A stretch of 13,053 nucleotides of DNA from Goniomonas avonlea (taxonomy: Eukaryota > Cryptophyceae > Goniomonadida > Goniomonadaceae). Numbering within the stretch: the stretch's first letter is position 1; every line of letters starts with the position of its first letter. The stretch spans positions 1-13,053 of the forward strand of contig QUTJ01031581.1 of assembly GCA_003573635.1 (NCBI GenBank), given 5' to 3'. A program made the position numbers and the translations under genes. This document shows, piece by piece, positions 1-9,300 of the stretch. The notes beneath the pieces are model-generated. The model did not search any database. It was given only the letters and a program-made list of their open reading frames with translations, and had not been told where the DNA came from.

Positions 1-323
1 GTCTTAACATGATTTCACAATAAAACAGAGAGGGAATTTTGTTTGAATTTTTTTAATTTTGGTTTCATGCGCAACTCACTGAGCCTGCGAGGTTCAAAGC
101 TTGAAATAATTTTTTCACTTTTTACCCTTTTTCTACTACTATGTACTATCTACTATGCAACACACGCACTGCTTCTAACACACAAACACATTGTACACTG
201 GAGTCCCTCTTCTACGTTCTGATTGCTTTTGGATTGATGGCACGTCTTGAGCAGCGTTCTATTCGATTTGGGCACCGCTGAAATGCTTGACACCTGACGG
301 AGGTCGATTGCCCAAAAAACAAG
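1..323. other. Upstream region of the zinc-knuckle gene
   Basis: No gene is supported here. The first 130 bases are rich in A and T runs; the remainder is mixed and leads directly into the start codon at 324. It probably holds the promoter and 5' leader of the downstream gene, but I see no clear TATA box or other named element. The short reverse-strand open frame overlapping the leader has no recognisable content. Confidence 0.4.
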
Positions 324-1811
324 ATGGCGGAAACCGAAGCGCCGCCACAAACAGGGGAGCAGGAGGGTACGCAGCAAGAGTCCTACTCCGCGTACGTCAC
401 CATTGACGATACAAGCCCGCCACCAAGCGTGAAAGGGTCTGGCATCGAACCAGGAGACAATTTCGTCGGTCCTGGCAAGCTCGACACCCCGCAGACCCCG
501 GTGGATGTTGACGAACTCTGCAAGTTGCTGATCGACGCGTCAACAGGACTCCCGACCACTGCAAAGACAGGTTCTCGGAGCCCCAGTCCTCATTCACAAT
601 CCGGAAGCGCCACTGGCAGCGTCATCATTCGGGAGCAGCCGTCCACGAACACATCATGCATCTCCACTCCCGAGAACCGCTCTTGCGCCTCGTCGGTTTC
701 GTCCTCATATTTGCTTCCGCAGGCGTCATATCAAGAGGAAATCTTGCATCCCATCAGCCAGAGTGAATGGATGGGGCGTTTCGAGCCACAAGCCGGACAT
801 CACAGCCGGTCCCTCAGCAATCCGGAGAGTCTGCATGGGCAGTTCGAAGGCCCAGATTTCAACCCTGCTTATGTCGATTATGTGAATGGGGATGGCTACC
901 AAAACTATAGCAGTGGAGGTTTTGCCCACGGCGATGCTTATTCGGGTGGATATCAACAGGAACCGTACTATGGAGCGTACGGTATGCACGGTGGGTATTC
1001 TGCGACAATGTCTGCCCACCCCTACGCCTATGACACCTGTGGATACGGCTACCCAGCATACGGTTTACCCAAGAGCTACAATTCAGGACCGCAGATGCAC
1101 ACCACTCCGGGACACAGGCGATCGATCAGTGAGCCTTTACCGCCGCAAACCGGTGGAGGGTATTCGCAGCGTTGCTACAATTGTGACAGTTTTGGGCATC
1201 TCAGTCGAGAATGTCCACTATCTTGCAACTTTTGTCGAGTTCCTGGGCATTGGAGTGGAAATTGTCCTTATTCTGCGCAGCAAGGGCCACACATGGGGAT
1301 GATGATGCAGATGATGGGAGGTATGATGCCAAATATGATGCCAAATATGATGCCGGGCTTCGTGCCGATGGGTATGGGCATGCCGGGACCAGGCGCCATT
1401 ATCCCTCCAGGTCCTGACTTGACAAATGGGGGCGGGGGCGGTGGCAGCGGAATGCGTGCCCTCCAATGCTACAACTGCGGCCAGACTGGTCATAGGTCTG
1501 TCCACTGCAAAGAGACGTGCCAGTACTGTGGCCTTGCTGGTCACTGGAGTGGCTTGTGCCCATCACGGCCGCAGGATGGACGAAGCCGACGCCGGACCGG
1601 ACGTCGTCGTGGCGGTGCTGAGGCGGGTGGCGACGTGGCGAGTGCCACTCGGGCGGCGGAGAGCGTTGAGGGGGCTGCAGGTGGCGGTGTGGCCAACAAT
1701 GATGGTTCTTCTGTGGGTGCGGCCAAGGCAGATGCTCGGGGTGACAGAGGCTCCTCTGACACTTCCGCCGCAGTTGCCCCAGAGACTGTCAGTGAGTTGT
1801 CAAAGATATAG
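324..1811 (+). CDS. CCHC zinc-knuckle protein with Tyr/Gly-rich region and two 14-3-3-type sites
   Basis: Single uninterrupted frame of 495 residues ending in TAG. The start has a good context (A at -3, G at +4). Four zinc knuckles of the form C-x2-C-x4-H-x4-C are visible: C284/C287/H292/C297, C301/C304/H309/C314, C382/C385/H390/C395 and C399/C402/H407/C412, arranged as two pairs. Before them is a Ser/Pro-rich N-terminal half, then a Tyr/Gly-rich prion-like stretch (about 183-253). A Met/Pro-rich linker (323-353) and a Gly run (369-375) separate the knuckle pairs. A basic Arg patch (420-429) and an Ala/Gly/Ser tail follow. RSLSNP (162-167) and RSISEP (266-271) both fit the 14-3-3 mode-1 pattern RSxSxP. 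Knuckles of this type (CNBP/Gis2 and related) bind single-stranded RNA or DNA, so a phosphorylation-regulated RNA-binding protein is inferred. The exact orthologue is not recognised. Confidence 0.88.
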   Translation: MAETEAPPQTGEQEGTQQESYSAYVTIDDTSPPPSVKGSGIEPGDNFVGPGKLDTPQTPVDVDELCKLLIDASTGLPTTAKTGSRSPSPHSQSGSATGSVIIREQPSTNTSCISTPENRSCASSVSSSYLLPQASYQEEILHPISQSEWMGRFEPQAGHHSRSLSNPESLHGQFEGPDFNPAYVDYVNGDGYQNYSSGGFAHGDAYSGGYQQEPYYGAYGMHGGYSATMSAHPYAYDTCGYGYPAYGLPKSYNSGPQMHTTPGHRRSISEPLPPQTGGGYSQRCYNCDSFGHLSRECPLSCNFCRVPGHWSGNCPYSAQQGPHMGMMMQMMGGMMPNMMPNMMPGFVPMGMGMPGPGAIIPPGPDLTNGGGGGGSGMRALQCYNCGQTGHRSVHCKETCQYCGLAGHWSGLCPSRPQDGRSRRRTGRRRGGAEAGGDVASATRAAESVEGAAGGGVANNDGSSVGAAKADARGDRGSSDTSAAVAPETVSELSKI

Positions 1812-2311
1812 GACTCTTAAACCTGGGCTGTAACCAGAGATATCTCTGCGTACTCGGGTACCGTCAACTCATCACCGCCATATGTCGCCGAGGGTCCCTG
1901 GAGTTGCTGGTCGCTCGCAGCAACCATCAGCTGAGATTCGATTAAGATATTTTGACATCGGACATCGATTACTGCAGGGTTGAAAGTGGAAAATAAACAA
2001 GTGTACAAACAGGGTACTCAAGTGCATTGGGTCAACAGATCGAGCTGACTGCGGAAACGAGCGTTGAACAGACCAAAACGACCCAACACACGCACACACA
2101 CACACCCGAGGCAAGCTGGTTTGTATTCTCGTCCGTAAAACACTCACGCGCTCCGCCAGGGAAGCGCTCGATGCTTGTTGACAAGCTTGGATGGTGGCGA
2201 GGCCGTTTAAGCGGATACATTTTCGCCATCGAGGACTGAGGTGCTGCAGTGGAGAGTGCTCACGCAGTCGCTAAGGCCGTCTGTGCTGCCATATGGCTGC
2301 GACAAGGTCGC
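1812..2311. other. Convergent 3' intergenic region with CA microsatellite
   Basis: This segment separates the 3' ends of the plus-strand zinc-knuckle gene and the minus-strand SAM gene. It carries the AATAAA at 1992 and a CA/TG microsatellite at about 2087-2104. The short open frames across it are low-complexity (for example VCVCVC on the minus strand). A further 3' exon of the SAM gene cannot be excluded on the minus strand, but I see no convincing domain. Confidence 0.5.
1992..1997 (+). terminator. Poly(A) signal AATAAA of the zinc-knuckle gene
   Basis: A canonical AATAAA lies about 180 bases after the TAG stop at 1811, on the same strand and in non-coding sequence. The distance fits a short 3' UTR. 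Confidence 0.55.
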
Positions 2312-3626
2312 TCACGCATTCACTGTTGAGTGAGGACCCCGCATGCCGCATACCACTGCAGAAGGAAAGGCTCCGCAGCCAAGGAATGGTCTGCTCTCTG
2401 CGTGGAGGCCAGAGACACTGGCCACCCTGGTGACGGAGGGAGTGAACCACCCAAGCAGCGACATCAGCGACGAAATTGACACCGATTGCCGCTTATCGAG
2501 CAGCGTCTCGAAACACTCTTGGTTACAGTAGAGCAAGGCCCCGGCCCCACCACAGAGGAAACTGTCGCGAGTCATCAGTGCGAGACTAGCTAGAAAACGA
2601 GACTCACATAAAGAACATGTGGCTGCTTCCGAGTCGCAGAGCCCGGTCATCCGATTCATCAAGCCGTTTGAGCGTCATGCGGAACCATTCGGCCAGACTG
2701 TGGGCCTTGTCGCGACCCACAGATGGAAACTCGGAGATTATTCTCATCAGACCTCGGAACGCTCCCCACGAAATGGTGAAGACAAACTCCACTGAGCTAT
2801 TGAGAGGTTGAATCTGAAAAAGATCTGGCGAGGCCTGGCCTGGGCAGCTTCGCAAGCTCTCGAGCGCGTCCGGGTCCTCGTGATCGGACGAGTCACTGGG
2901 CACGGAGGTACTTACCGAAGAAGAGTTGGAATGAGTGCGCACCCGCAGTCTTAAGATCTGACTTCATTGTGGGCAATCAATCGTCATTGATAAAAACTCA
3001 CATTACGGTCACGCATTTTGGTGAAGCCAAGCTCTTGGAGCTGCGCATCGCTTGGGAGCGCGACACGAAGATCAGCAACGAGAAAAAACCCATTTGTGAG
3101 CAACGACTCGACCAACGAAGTGTCCTCAATGCGAATGGATGAGAGAAAACCACGAATCGCCCCTCCTTCAGAGGTTGCCAGTGAAGCCAGTGAAGCCAGA
3201 CCGATATCAACGAAACTCCCAGAAGGCGAGGAAGGCGCAGAGTGTGACGGAAATCCAAAAGAATCGGCAACACTGGCAATGGGTGAGAAAGGAAGACTTG
3301 ACATCTTATCGATCCAAAGAAGTACCTGGAGAGCGAGCAATGTGGGGAGCTCACCGCGGAATCAGTGCGTGACTTCAAGCAATTTCGCAATATCTGGCGA
3401 TTGTGAGAATCGTCGAGTCCGTGTCAAAGCTCACGTTTCGGTCTCGCATTCGGCTGAGTCCAAGGTCTTTGAGCTGCTGGTCAGATGGTCGCCCTTTACG
3501 CAAATCATCAATAGATTTGAATTCGTTTTCAGCGGCGGCCTTGAGAAAGGCGTCGCAGGCGTCACCAACAATACCGAGAGAGGATAAAAATACACGTATC
3601 GGACGAAGATCTTCTACAGCAGTCAT
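2312..3626 (-). CDS. Spliced gene with two SAM-like domains
   Basis: Five exons read in phase: 3435-3626, 3002-3325, 2916-2957, 2608-2813 and 2312-2561. The introns are 109, 44, 102 and 46 nt, with donors GTGAGC, GTGAGT, GTAAGT and GTGAGT and all with AG acceptors. Two similar segments are visible: residues about 10-73 and 121-178. Both open with FLSS and end in LG[LF]xxMRDRN followed by hydrophobic residues, which is the shape of a sterile alpha motif C-terminal helix. SAM domains mediate protein-protein or RNA contacts. Exon 4 is unrecognised. Exon 5 has C-x8-C-x3-C containing YCNQEC, which recalls part of a MYND finger but is incomplete. I start at the ATG at 3626; a TTCAG acceptor just upstream could instead join an earlier exon. 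The 102-nt intron has no in-frame stop and could be retained. The C-terminus is the least certain part. Confidence 0.66.
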
Positions 3627-5390
3627 GCTGTCCTTGCACTCCACAGTGAGATTGTCCTGAATCCGCACAGTCCTTCATGGAGGCACCAATTTGAATTGGT
3701 CAACATCGCTGCGCCCGCTCACATGAACATAAGGCCGCACCCGGTACTGTAGCTCGCTAGCTACCGTATCGGGGTAGCTTGAGAAGTCGAGTCATAGTTT
3801 CTGAAATACATTTATTTTGCTCACAACAAGGATTTGCGTGATCATGAATGTGATCCTCACTGGCACTTGTGTGAGGCTGTCATTGCAGATGAGGCATATC
3901 TCCCGTTTGTGTTCCAGAAAAAAACTGGTGGCACAGGCTTCTTCAAAAGCATCCAGACTGCCCTCTAGACATTAGGGAACGCCTGGAAAGGAAGAGGCAC
4001 AAGTGCGGGACCAAATATTTTAAAATCGGATATCAAGATGTATCGCATGACGACGGCATCTCAAGAATGCAAGCGATTCTAATGAAAACAGGCATAATTC
4101 ATACATCGATACATCTTGATATCTCTTGCCACAACAAAAAAATATGTCACGTCGAGGGATTATTTAATTATTACATGGTTGGACACATCCAGCAGAAGTG
4201 ACTTTTATTGTGTTTTTTTTGCTGTGTTCACTGTCACCCTGCAGCTTGTCACTGTACGGACAAAGAATGCAGCCCCATGCACTGCAAATTCTACTTCATG
4301 TACACAAAGGCTATCACAGTACCTGTATCGGTCGGCTCCTGCCCTTTGAGTCAGGTTGCGAGAACCAAATCTGCCAGCACGTGCTGAAGACCCAAAGAAG
4401 GAGAGGCCCCAAAAACACCTTAAAGAACCTCAGGGACACTCGGATGCATAGCCACCCAACGTACCTTGCATTTTTGAACCTGTTCTGGCCAGATTTCATG
4501 CTCAGTCACCTCTGTGATGACTTTCTCTCTATGTCCGNCCAGCAACTAGGCTACTAGGCTGAGTCAGAGAGAAGGAAGAAGACACAAATGTGTTGCAGAG
4601 AATCAAATTCTGGTTTAGTCTCAGAGCACTTTTTCACCAAGATGCGGCCGTTTGGGCCTGGCTCTTTGCATGAGGCCTCTCAAAGCCATTGTCGAACGTG
4701 CCCAAAGGTGGCAGAAGCTCAGGAGTGTTCGGGTAGTGTCCGCTCCAACGGAAGGTGTCCCGGAATGGGTATCGGTAGGGTACCCAAAAACAACTTGGGA
4801 AAAAAGGTAGGCTGGAAAAGGATGTCAGGTTTCATTCGTTTCACAATTGCATCACAATTTGCGTGTTGGTGGTGTGGGCATTGTCAACAGTTTGGGGGGG
4901 GTCCGACGGTCTCGAAGGGCACATCATCACACACTGTAAATGGCTTTTCACTCAGTGCACCCATGCCCCTAATTCCTGCTGACTTCACACACCTGGTAAA
5001 ATTTACTGGTGTTTTTACCCAGCTTGCCCAAATGGCCCCATTTGTGGCCGCAGGGCTGCCAGAGTCTTGATTGACATGGGATTTTGAACGTAACTGGCTC
5101 ATGGTGCAGGTGGTCGGCAGCGGATCTGGTGCTGCGGGCCACAAACCATTGCAGAACTTGTCTCAGCAAAGCGGTGCAGTTGTAAAAAATATTTGTATTC
5201 TTTCAAACCATTCATTTCATTTATCAATCTTATCACAGCCAGTACCGTGACCTAGCTGATTTGACCAGCCAACTGGTCCTTTTCCCTCCAGGTTAATTGT
5301 TAATCGGTGCATAGAGCACGTGCACCACTGGTTTCCTTCACCCTGTAAAATTGGGTAGATTTTTGGTGACCGCTGATCTACGTTACATGC
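3627..5390. other. Long region with no supported gene
   Basis: About 1.76 kb, AT-richer than the flanking genes and with one ambiguous base at 4538. It contains a 17-bp perfect inverted repeat (4029-4045 and 4107-4123) and a short GTAGCT/AGCTAC self-complementary patch near 3748-3763. The longest open frame is plus strand 4588-5070 (160 codons). It contains CWWCGHC but otherwise shows no domain, biased codon use or flanking splice pattern, so I do not call it a gene. Confidence 0.5.
4029..4123. repeat. 17-bp perfect inverted repeat with 61-bp spacer
   Basis: GATATCAAGATGTATCG at 4029-4045 is the exact reverse complement of 4107-4123. Pairing stops on both sides (4046 against 4106, 4028 against 4124), leaving 61 bases between the arms. 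It may be a stem-loop, the termini of a very small foldback element, or an inverted duplication. No flanking direct repeat is obvious. Confidence 0.75.
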
Positions 5391-5398
5391 AGTGAGTG

Positions 5399-5450
5399 TG
5401 TGTGAGAGAGTATTCAAGCACCTCGGCAGCTGCAGGGCTGCTCGGCAGTT
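5399..5450 (-). mobile_element. Antisense tail fragment of a tRNA-SINE
   Basis: Read on the minus strand this segment contains GGTGCTTGAATACTCTCTC, matching the 3' tail of the SINE at 5479-5670 (ATGCTTGAATAAACTCTCTC). Upstream of it is a related GC-rich stretch containing a GAGCAGCCCTGCAG block. The tRNA-like head is missing, so it is a 5'-truncated copy in the opposite orientation. It abuts the CT run that precedes the intact copy. Confidence 0.6.
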
Positions 5451-5478
5451 TCCCTCTCTCTCTCTCTCTCGGGAGTCA

Positions 5479-5670
5479 GGGGAGTGTGGCCTAGTTGGTA
5501 GCGGCCCGCCACATCATGATCCGGTCCTGGGTTCGATTCCCGAAGTCCGCAGTCTTGTCCTTCTTTTCTTTTCTGGGTGGGTGTTGCACTTGGACCAATC
5601 CTCTGAAAGGTTGATTGTTGGCCGCTCCGCGGTTTCCAGGATGCTTGAATAAACTCTCTCTCTCTCTCAC
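5479..5670 (+). mobile_element. tRNA-derived SINE, near full length
   Basis: The head holds both internal RNA polymerase III promoter boxes in tRNA spacing. Box A is TGGCCTAGTTGG at 5487-5498 and box B is GGTTCGATTCC at 5530-5540, matching the consensus GGTTCGANTCC. A tRNA-unrelated body of about 100 bases follows, then the tail GCTTGAATAAA and a CT microsatellite to about 5668. Pol III SINEs depend on a partner LINE for reverse transcription. The anticodon region does not form a clean tRNA, so this is not called a functional tRNA gene. CT runs on both sides make the target duplication impossible to define. Confidence 0.75.
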
Positions 5671-5767
5671 TCACTCAGCAAACATTGTTGTTATTTAATT
5701 TGAAAAAATCGTACTGAAACTTCTGGAACATTGTACTTGTATGATATTTGACTCAAATGCACGATCG

Positions 5768-5850
5768 GACAGAGAGAGAGAGAGTATTATTCAAGCACCT
5801 AGGAAACTGCAGAGCAGCCACAGACCAAGGACGAGCAAAAAAAAGACGAA
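5768..5850 (-). mobile_element. Antisense tail fragment of a tRNA-SINE
   Basis: On the minus strand this reads GGCTGCTCTGCAGTTTCC, then TAGGTGCTTGAATAATACTC, then a CT run. It parallels the body and tail of the SINE at 5479-5670, where the equivalent blocks are GGCCGCTCCGCGGTTTCC and AGGATGCTTGAATAAACTC. A short poly-T stretch upstream also corresponds to the T-rich stretch of the intact copy. The tRNA head is absent, so this is a second 5'-truncated antisense copy. Confidence 0.65.
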
Positions 5851-6343
5851 AATGCTCGCGTTTTTAAATACCCACAACTCAAAAAGTATTGCTCAGATAA
5901 ATGAGTCAGATTTGGTTGTTGTTTCAGGATGTGAAATGTTGCGAAGTCCTCCCACGCAACCAGCTCGATCAACCCAGCTGTTCGACATTGTCTATTCAAT
6001 CATACTCATACAATTGTACCAGTACAATATCATACTTGACTAGGAGCCACTAGCGAGCATACAGGAAAGATAGAGAGAGAAAACAGCCTCTGCACAGTGA
6101 CTACCCCACGGCGGAGCTGGTTGAAAAACTCAACGCTCAGACAAGTGGTGTGTTCGTTCCTTTTTTTCCCGCTTGAGTTCAAGGGCCATGCTGGAAATTC
6201 TTGTTTCCATCTACCCTCAGACTTCGAAATGTGCTAAGTACAGGCTGGGAAATATATACATTCAAGCGTTGACCCGGAATAAAGCACCAACTCAACCAGT
6301 AACGACTACTAACGAGTGGAACAGCGCCCAAGTAGTCCCTTGA
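5851..6343. other. Intergenic region downstream of the proline-rich gene
   Basis: No gene is supported in this stretch between the SINE cluster and the 3' end of the minus-strand gene. It contains a C run with one T at about 6349-6361, directly after the stop codon at 6344-6346. A weak inverted GTATGATATT/AATATCATAC pair (near 5740 and 6030) brackets the last SINE fragment, but it is too short to interpret. Confidence 0.4.
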
Positions 6344-9300
6344 TTATCCCCCCCCCCTCCCCAGGCCCCGCCTCGTGGAAGTGCTGAATGTCTCGATGGT
6401 GTTCTCTCTAGTTGAGCTAATTTGTTCAACGTGTTCCGATGGGTTTGAGGGCAGAGCTGACGAGTTGAACTCATTGACCGCCGGTCGGCTGATGTCGTTG
6501 CGACTGTCAGAGGACTCTGATAGCGAAACGAAGTCCCACACTGTGCCCTTCGACCGTGACACAGGCTCTTCCCGCCACGCGCGATGTTGCTAACATTGGG
6601 ACCTATCTACTGACCCGTCTGCCATCCCCGTCGTTGCAGTGGAGGCTCATCAGAGGACTCGGAGGACGAACAGTCCAAATCCCACACTGTGGCCTCGACT
6701 GTGGCTGCTGCCGACACAGCACCGTCCACGGACAGGGGTGCTGGGGATGCAGAGGGGGGGCAGTGCGGTGCTGCTGGTACTGGGAGTGCATTGGCGGGAG
6801 GGGGAGCGGCTGGGTGTGGAGGTGGTGAGGCATCGCGAGCAGGTGGGTGAGAGGCGGTGTGAGCAGGAGGGGGAGAGGCGGTGTGAACAGGAGGGGGAGA
6901 GGCGGTGTGAGCAGGTGGGGAGGCGGTGTGAGCAGGAGGGGGAGAGGCAGTGTGAGCAGGAGGGGGAGAGGCGGTGTGAGCAGGAGGGGGAGAGGCGGTG
7001 TGAGCAGGAGGGGGAGAGGGGGGAGAGGCGGTGTGAGCAGGAGGGGGAGAGGCGGTGTGAGCAGGAGGGGGAGAGGCGGTGTGAGCAGGAGGGGGAGAGG
7101 TGGAGCGAGGAGGTGGGGAGGCGGTGTGAGCAGGAGCCAGAGAGGCAGAGCGCGCCGGTGGCGAGGCAGTACACGTCGGTGCGTGTGTGTCCTGTGTTGT
7201 TGTTGCCGCTGAGGACTGTACAGCAGGGAACAGAGAAGGACGTGAGTCTTGATTCGGCGCGGGTCTAGTGGGAGGAGACTGTGTGCGCGCTGGCACAAAT
7301 GTGGGCCGTGTCTGTGTGCGTGCAGGGATTGACGCGGGCGGAGACCGCGAGGCCACCGATGGTTGGGCGGGAGGAGAGTTTGCCTGGAAGCTGTCCTCCT
7401 CCAGCTCGGAGTCATCGCAGCTCTCAGAGGACGATGCGTGGAGAGCAGCCGCTGTGTGCCCGTTGTCGCGGGTCGCCGGGTCGCTGTGCATGGGTGACGT
7501 GGGAGTTGTTGAGCTTGGAAGAGTTGGTCTGCGCGGTTGAGGTTGCGGTGGCTGTGGCACAGGGGTTAGGAGATGCTAACGCAAACTGACAAGGTTGAGA
7601 GAGTTGGTCTGCGCCATTGAGGTTGCGGTGGCTGTGGCACAGGGGTTAGGAGATGCTAACGCAGACTGGCGAGGTTGGGACGAGGCTGGTGGTGGATAGA
7701 GCAAGAGCCTCGTGAGAGCCTTGTCCCAAGGAGTGGGGCTCGCAGCGTACCCAGTGATGGCTGCTAGAGACGGCAGAGTTAATAAGATCAGAAACATTAA
7801 CCAAAGGGGAGAATGTGATGGCATCCCGGTTTATCTTACACCAACCAGGTGTGTGCTTCTGGTGTGTGCTTCTTATCCAACCGCACACACTTATTCAACC
7901 AGGTGTGTATGCAATCGCGCGATTCACAATTGCAGACCACATGGTTGGATAAGAAGCACGATTGCATACACACCTGGTGCTTGGAGAGAGCGAGAGCCTC
8001 GTCCCAAGGTGTGGCTCTAGCAGTGACTGCGTCCCGTGTTGTTGACGCTGCTGACACAGTGCTTGCGGCTGAAGGAGACTGCGCAGGGCCAACCAGTTTA
8101 CCGGGCCGGGGACCTGCTTTGGAGATCAGAGCCACCAGAGTATAGAGGTCTGTATCTTCAGTCATTTGGTGCCTTCGTAGTAGTCCATAGTCCGTCTGGC
8201 ATTGGTTCTCCTGACGTTCAAAGGAGGCACCAGATCCCAGTCTGGATCGGGGGGGGGTACTGACAACAAACGCATGGATAGGTTGATGGGTTGTGGTGAT
8301 GATCATCAGGATCGAATTGGTGAGGGGAGAGAACACTAAGACGCACTTTGGACTGGATGAGGGGATGGAACACACCAGCGAGCACCTTGGACTGCGTTGT
8401 GAGGGTAAAGAACACGAACGGACCTTGGGCTGTATCTTTATCCAAGTCTGCTCCAAGCAGAGTCTGCAAGTCGAAGTCGAGCGTCGCGTGCTGCACAGCC
8501 GGCGGACCAACACCGACCCCTGACCTCACAGTCAGCGGATACAGAGCGAGCGAGAGGATTCCAGCATCCTAGGAGCTGACATCCATGGGGTTTCTGGAGA
8601 CAGCAAAGAAAGAGAGTTGAATGTGAGCGAGAGTACAGAGAAGACCTTCAAGGACATGTGGGACATGGCAGTCCAGAGAAGACCCTCAAGGACATGGGGC
8701 CACCACCTCGAGGGCTGCAGTCTGCTGTCTGCTCTCTCTCACACACACAAGGCACCTGCACCGTCGGAAAGCTGGGAGCCCCAGGATTCCTTGCGCTCAC
8801 ACTGGGCTGGGTCCGGTTGGGGAGCTGGGCAAGTGGGTCCACTCTTACTAGGAGAGAGCAGCTGGGTGACAACAGCGTCGATATCCCAACCAGCGGCCTG
8901 GCGAGGTGAGTGAGTGTGAGTAGGAGGGAGAGCGAGGAGGAGAGTGCGTGAGTGTGTCGGCCTAGACGTGTCAATGTCTAAGGCATCGAGTGCGGATAGG
9001 GAGCAGAATTCACGTCTACAGCTGGGCGACTCAATACCCCGTGTTGTTGATCTATTTCAATAAATTCTATTCGAACCGAATTCACGTCTACAGCTCGAGT
9101 TCACACCACTCTCCCTGAGTCGGTTCTCCTCGATCGAGAATTAAGGACAGAGGGAGCTGCGAACTCTCGAATCGACGTCTATCTGAGCAGCGGAGCGCTA
9201 ATCTCATAGACTGAGATAACCTTCGAAATCCAATCCCCAAATTGGATAAGGTTGTTCCGAGTTATCGTGATCTACGATATTCTCAGGATCCGATCTCGCC

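Noticed and set aside
886-1302. 138-codon alternative frame within the zinc-knuckle gene
   Set aside because: It overlaps the Tyr/Gly and knuckle-coding region in another frame and has no feature of its own.
4588-5070. 160-codon plus-strand open frame with CWWCGHC
   Set aside because: No domain, no consistent codon bias, no flanking splice or promoter signal, and it lies in a repeat-rich region next to an ambiguous base.
5479-5551. Functional tRNA gene
   Set aside because: Boxes A and B are good, but the acceptor and anticodon stems do not pair well and related tail sequences lie nearby. A SINE head fits better.
6375-7268. Plus-strand gene across the minisatellite, supported by a good intron 3' end (CTACTGAC to TTGCAG at 6640) and two similar SEDS...KSHTV segments
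   Set aside because: The required donor phase is not found, and the continuing frame is closed by TGA as the repeat array begins. The minus strand gives in-phase exons with 39- and 47-nt introns and a clean stop.
8617-8913. Plus-strand exon ending at the GTGAGT-like donor near 8906
   Set aside because: The minus strand over the same bases reads a frame with GWDIDAVV, has a pyrimidine-tract acceptor at 8898 and joins the next exon in phase.
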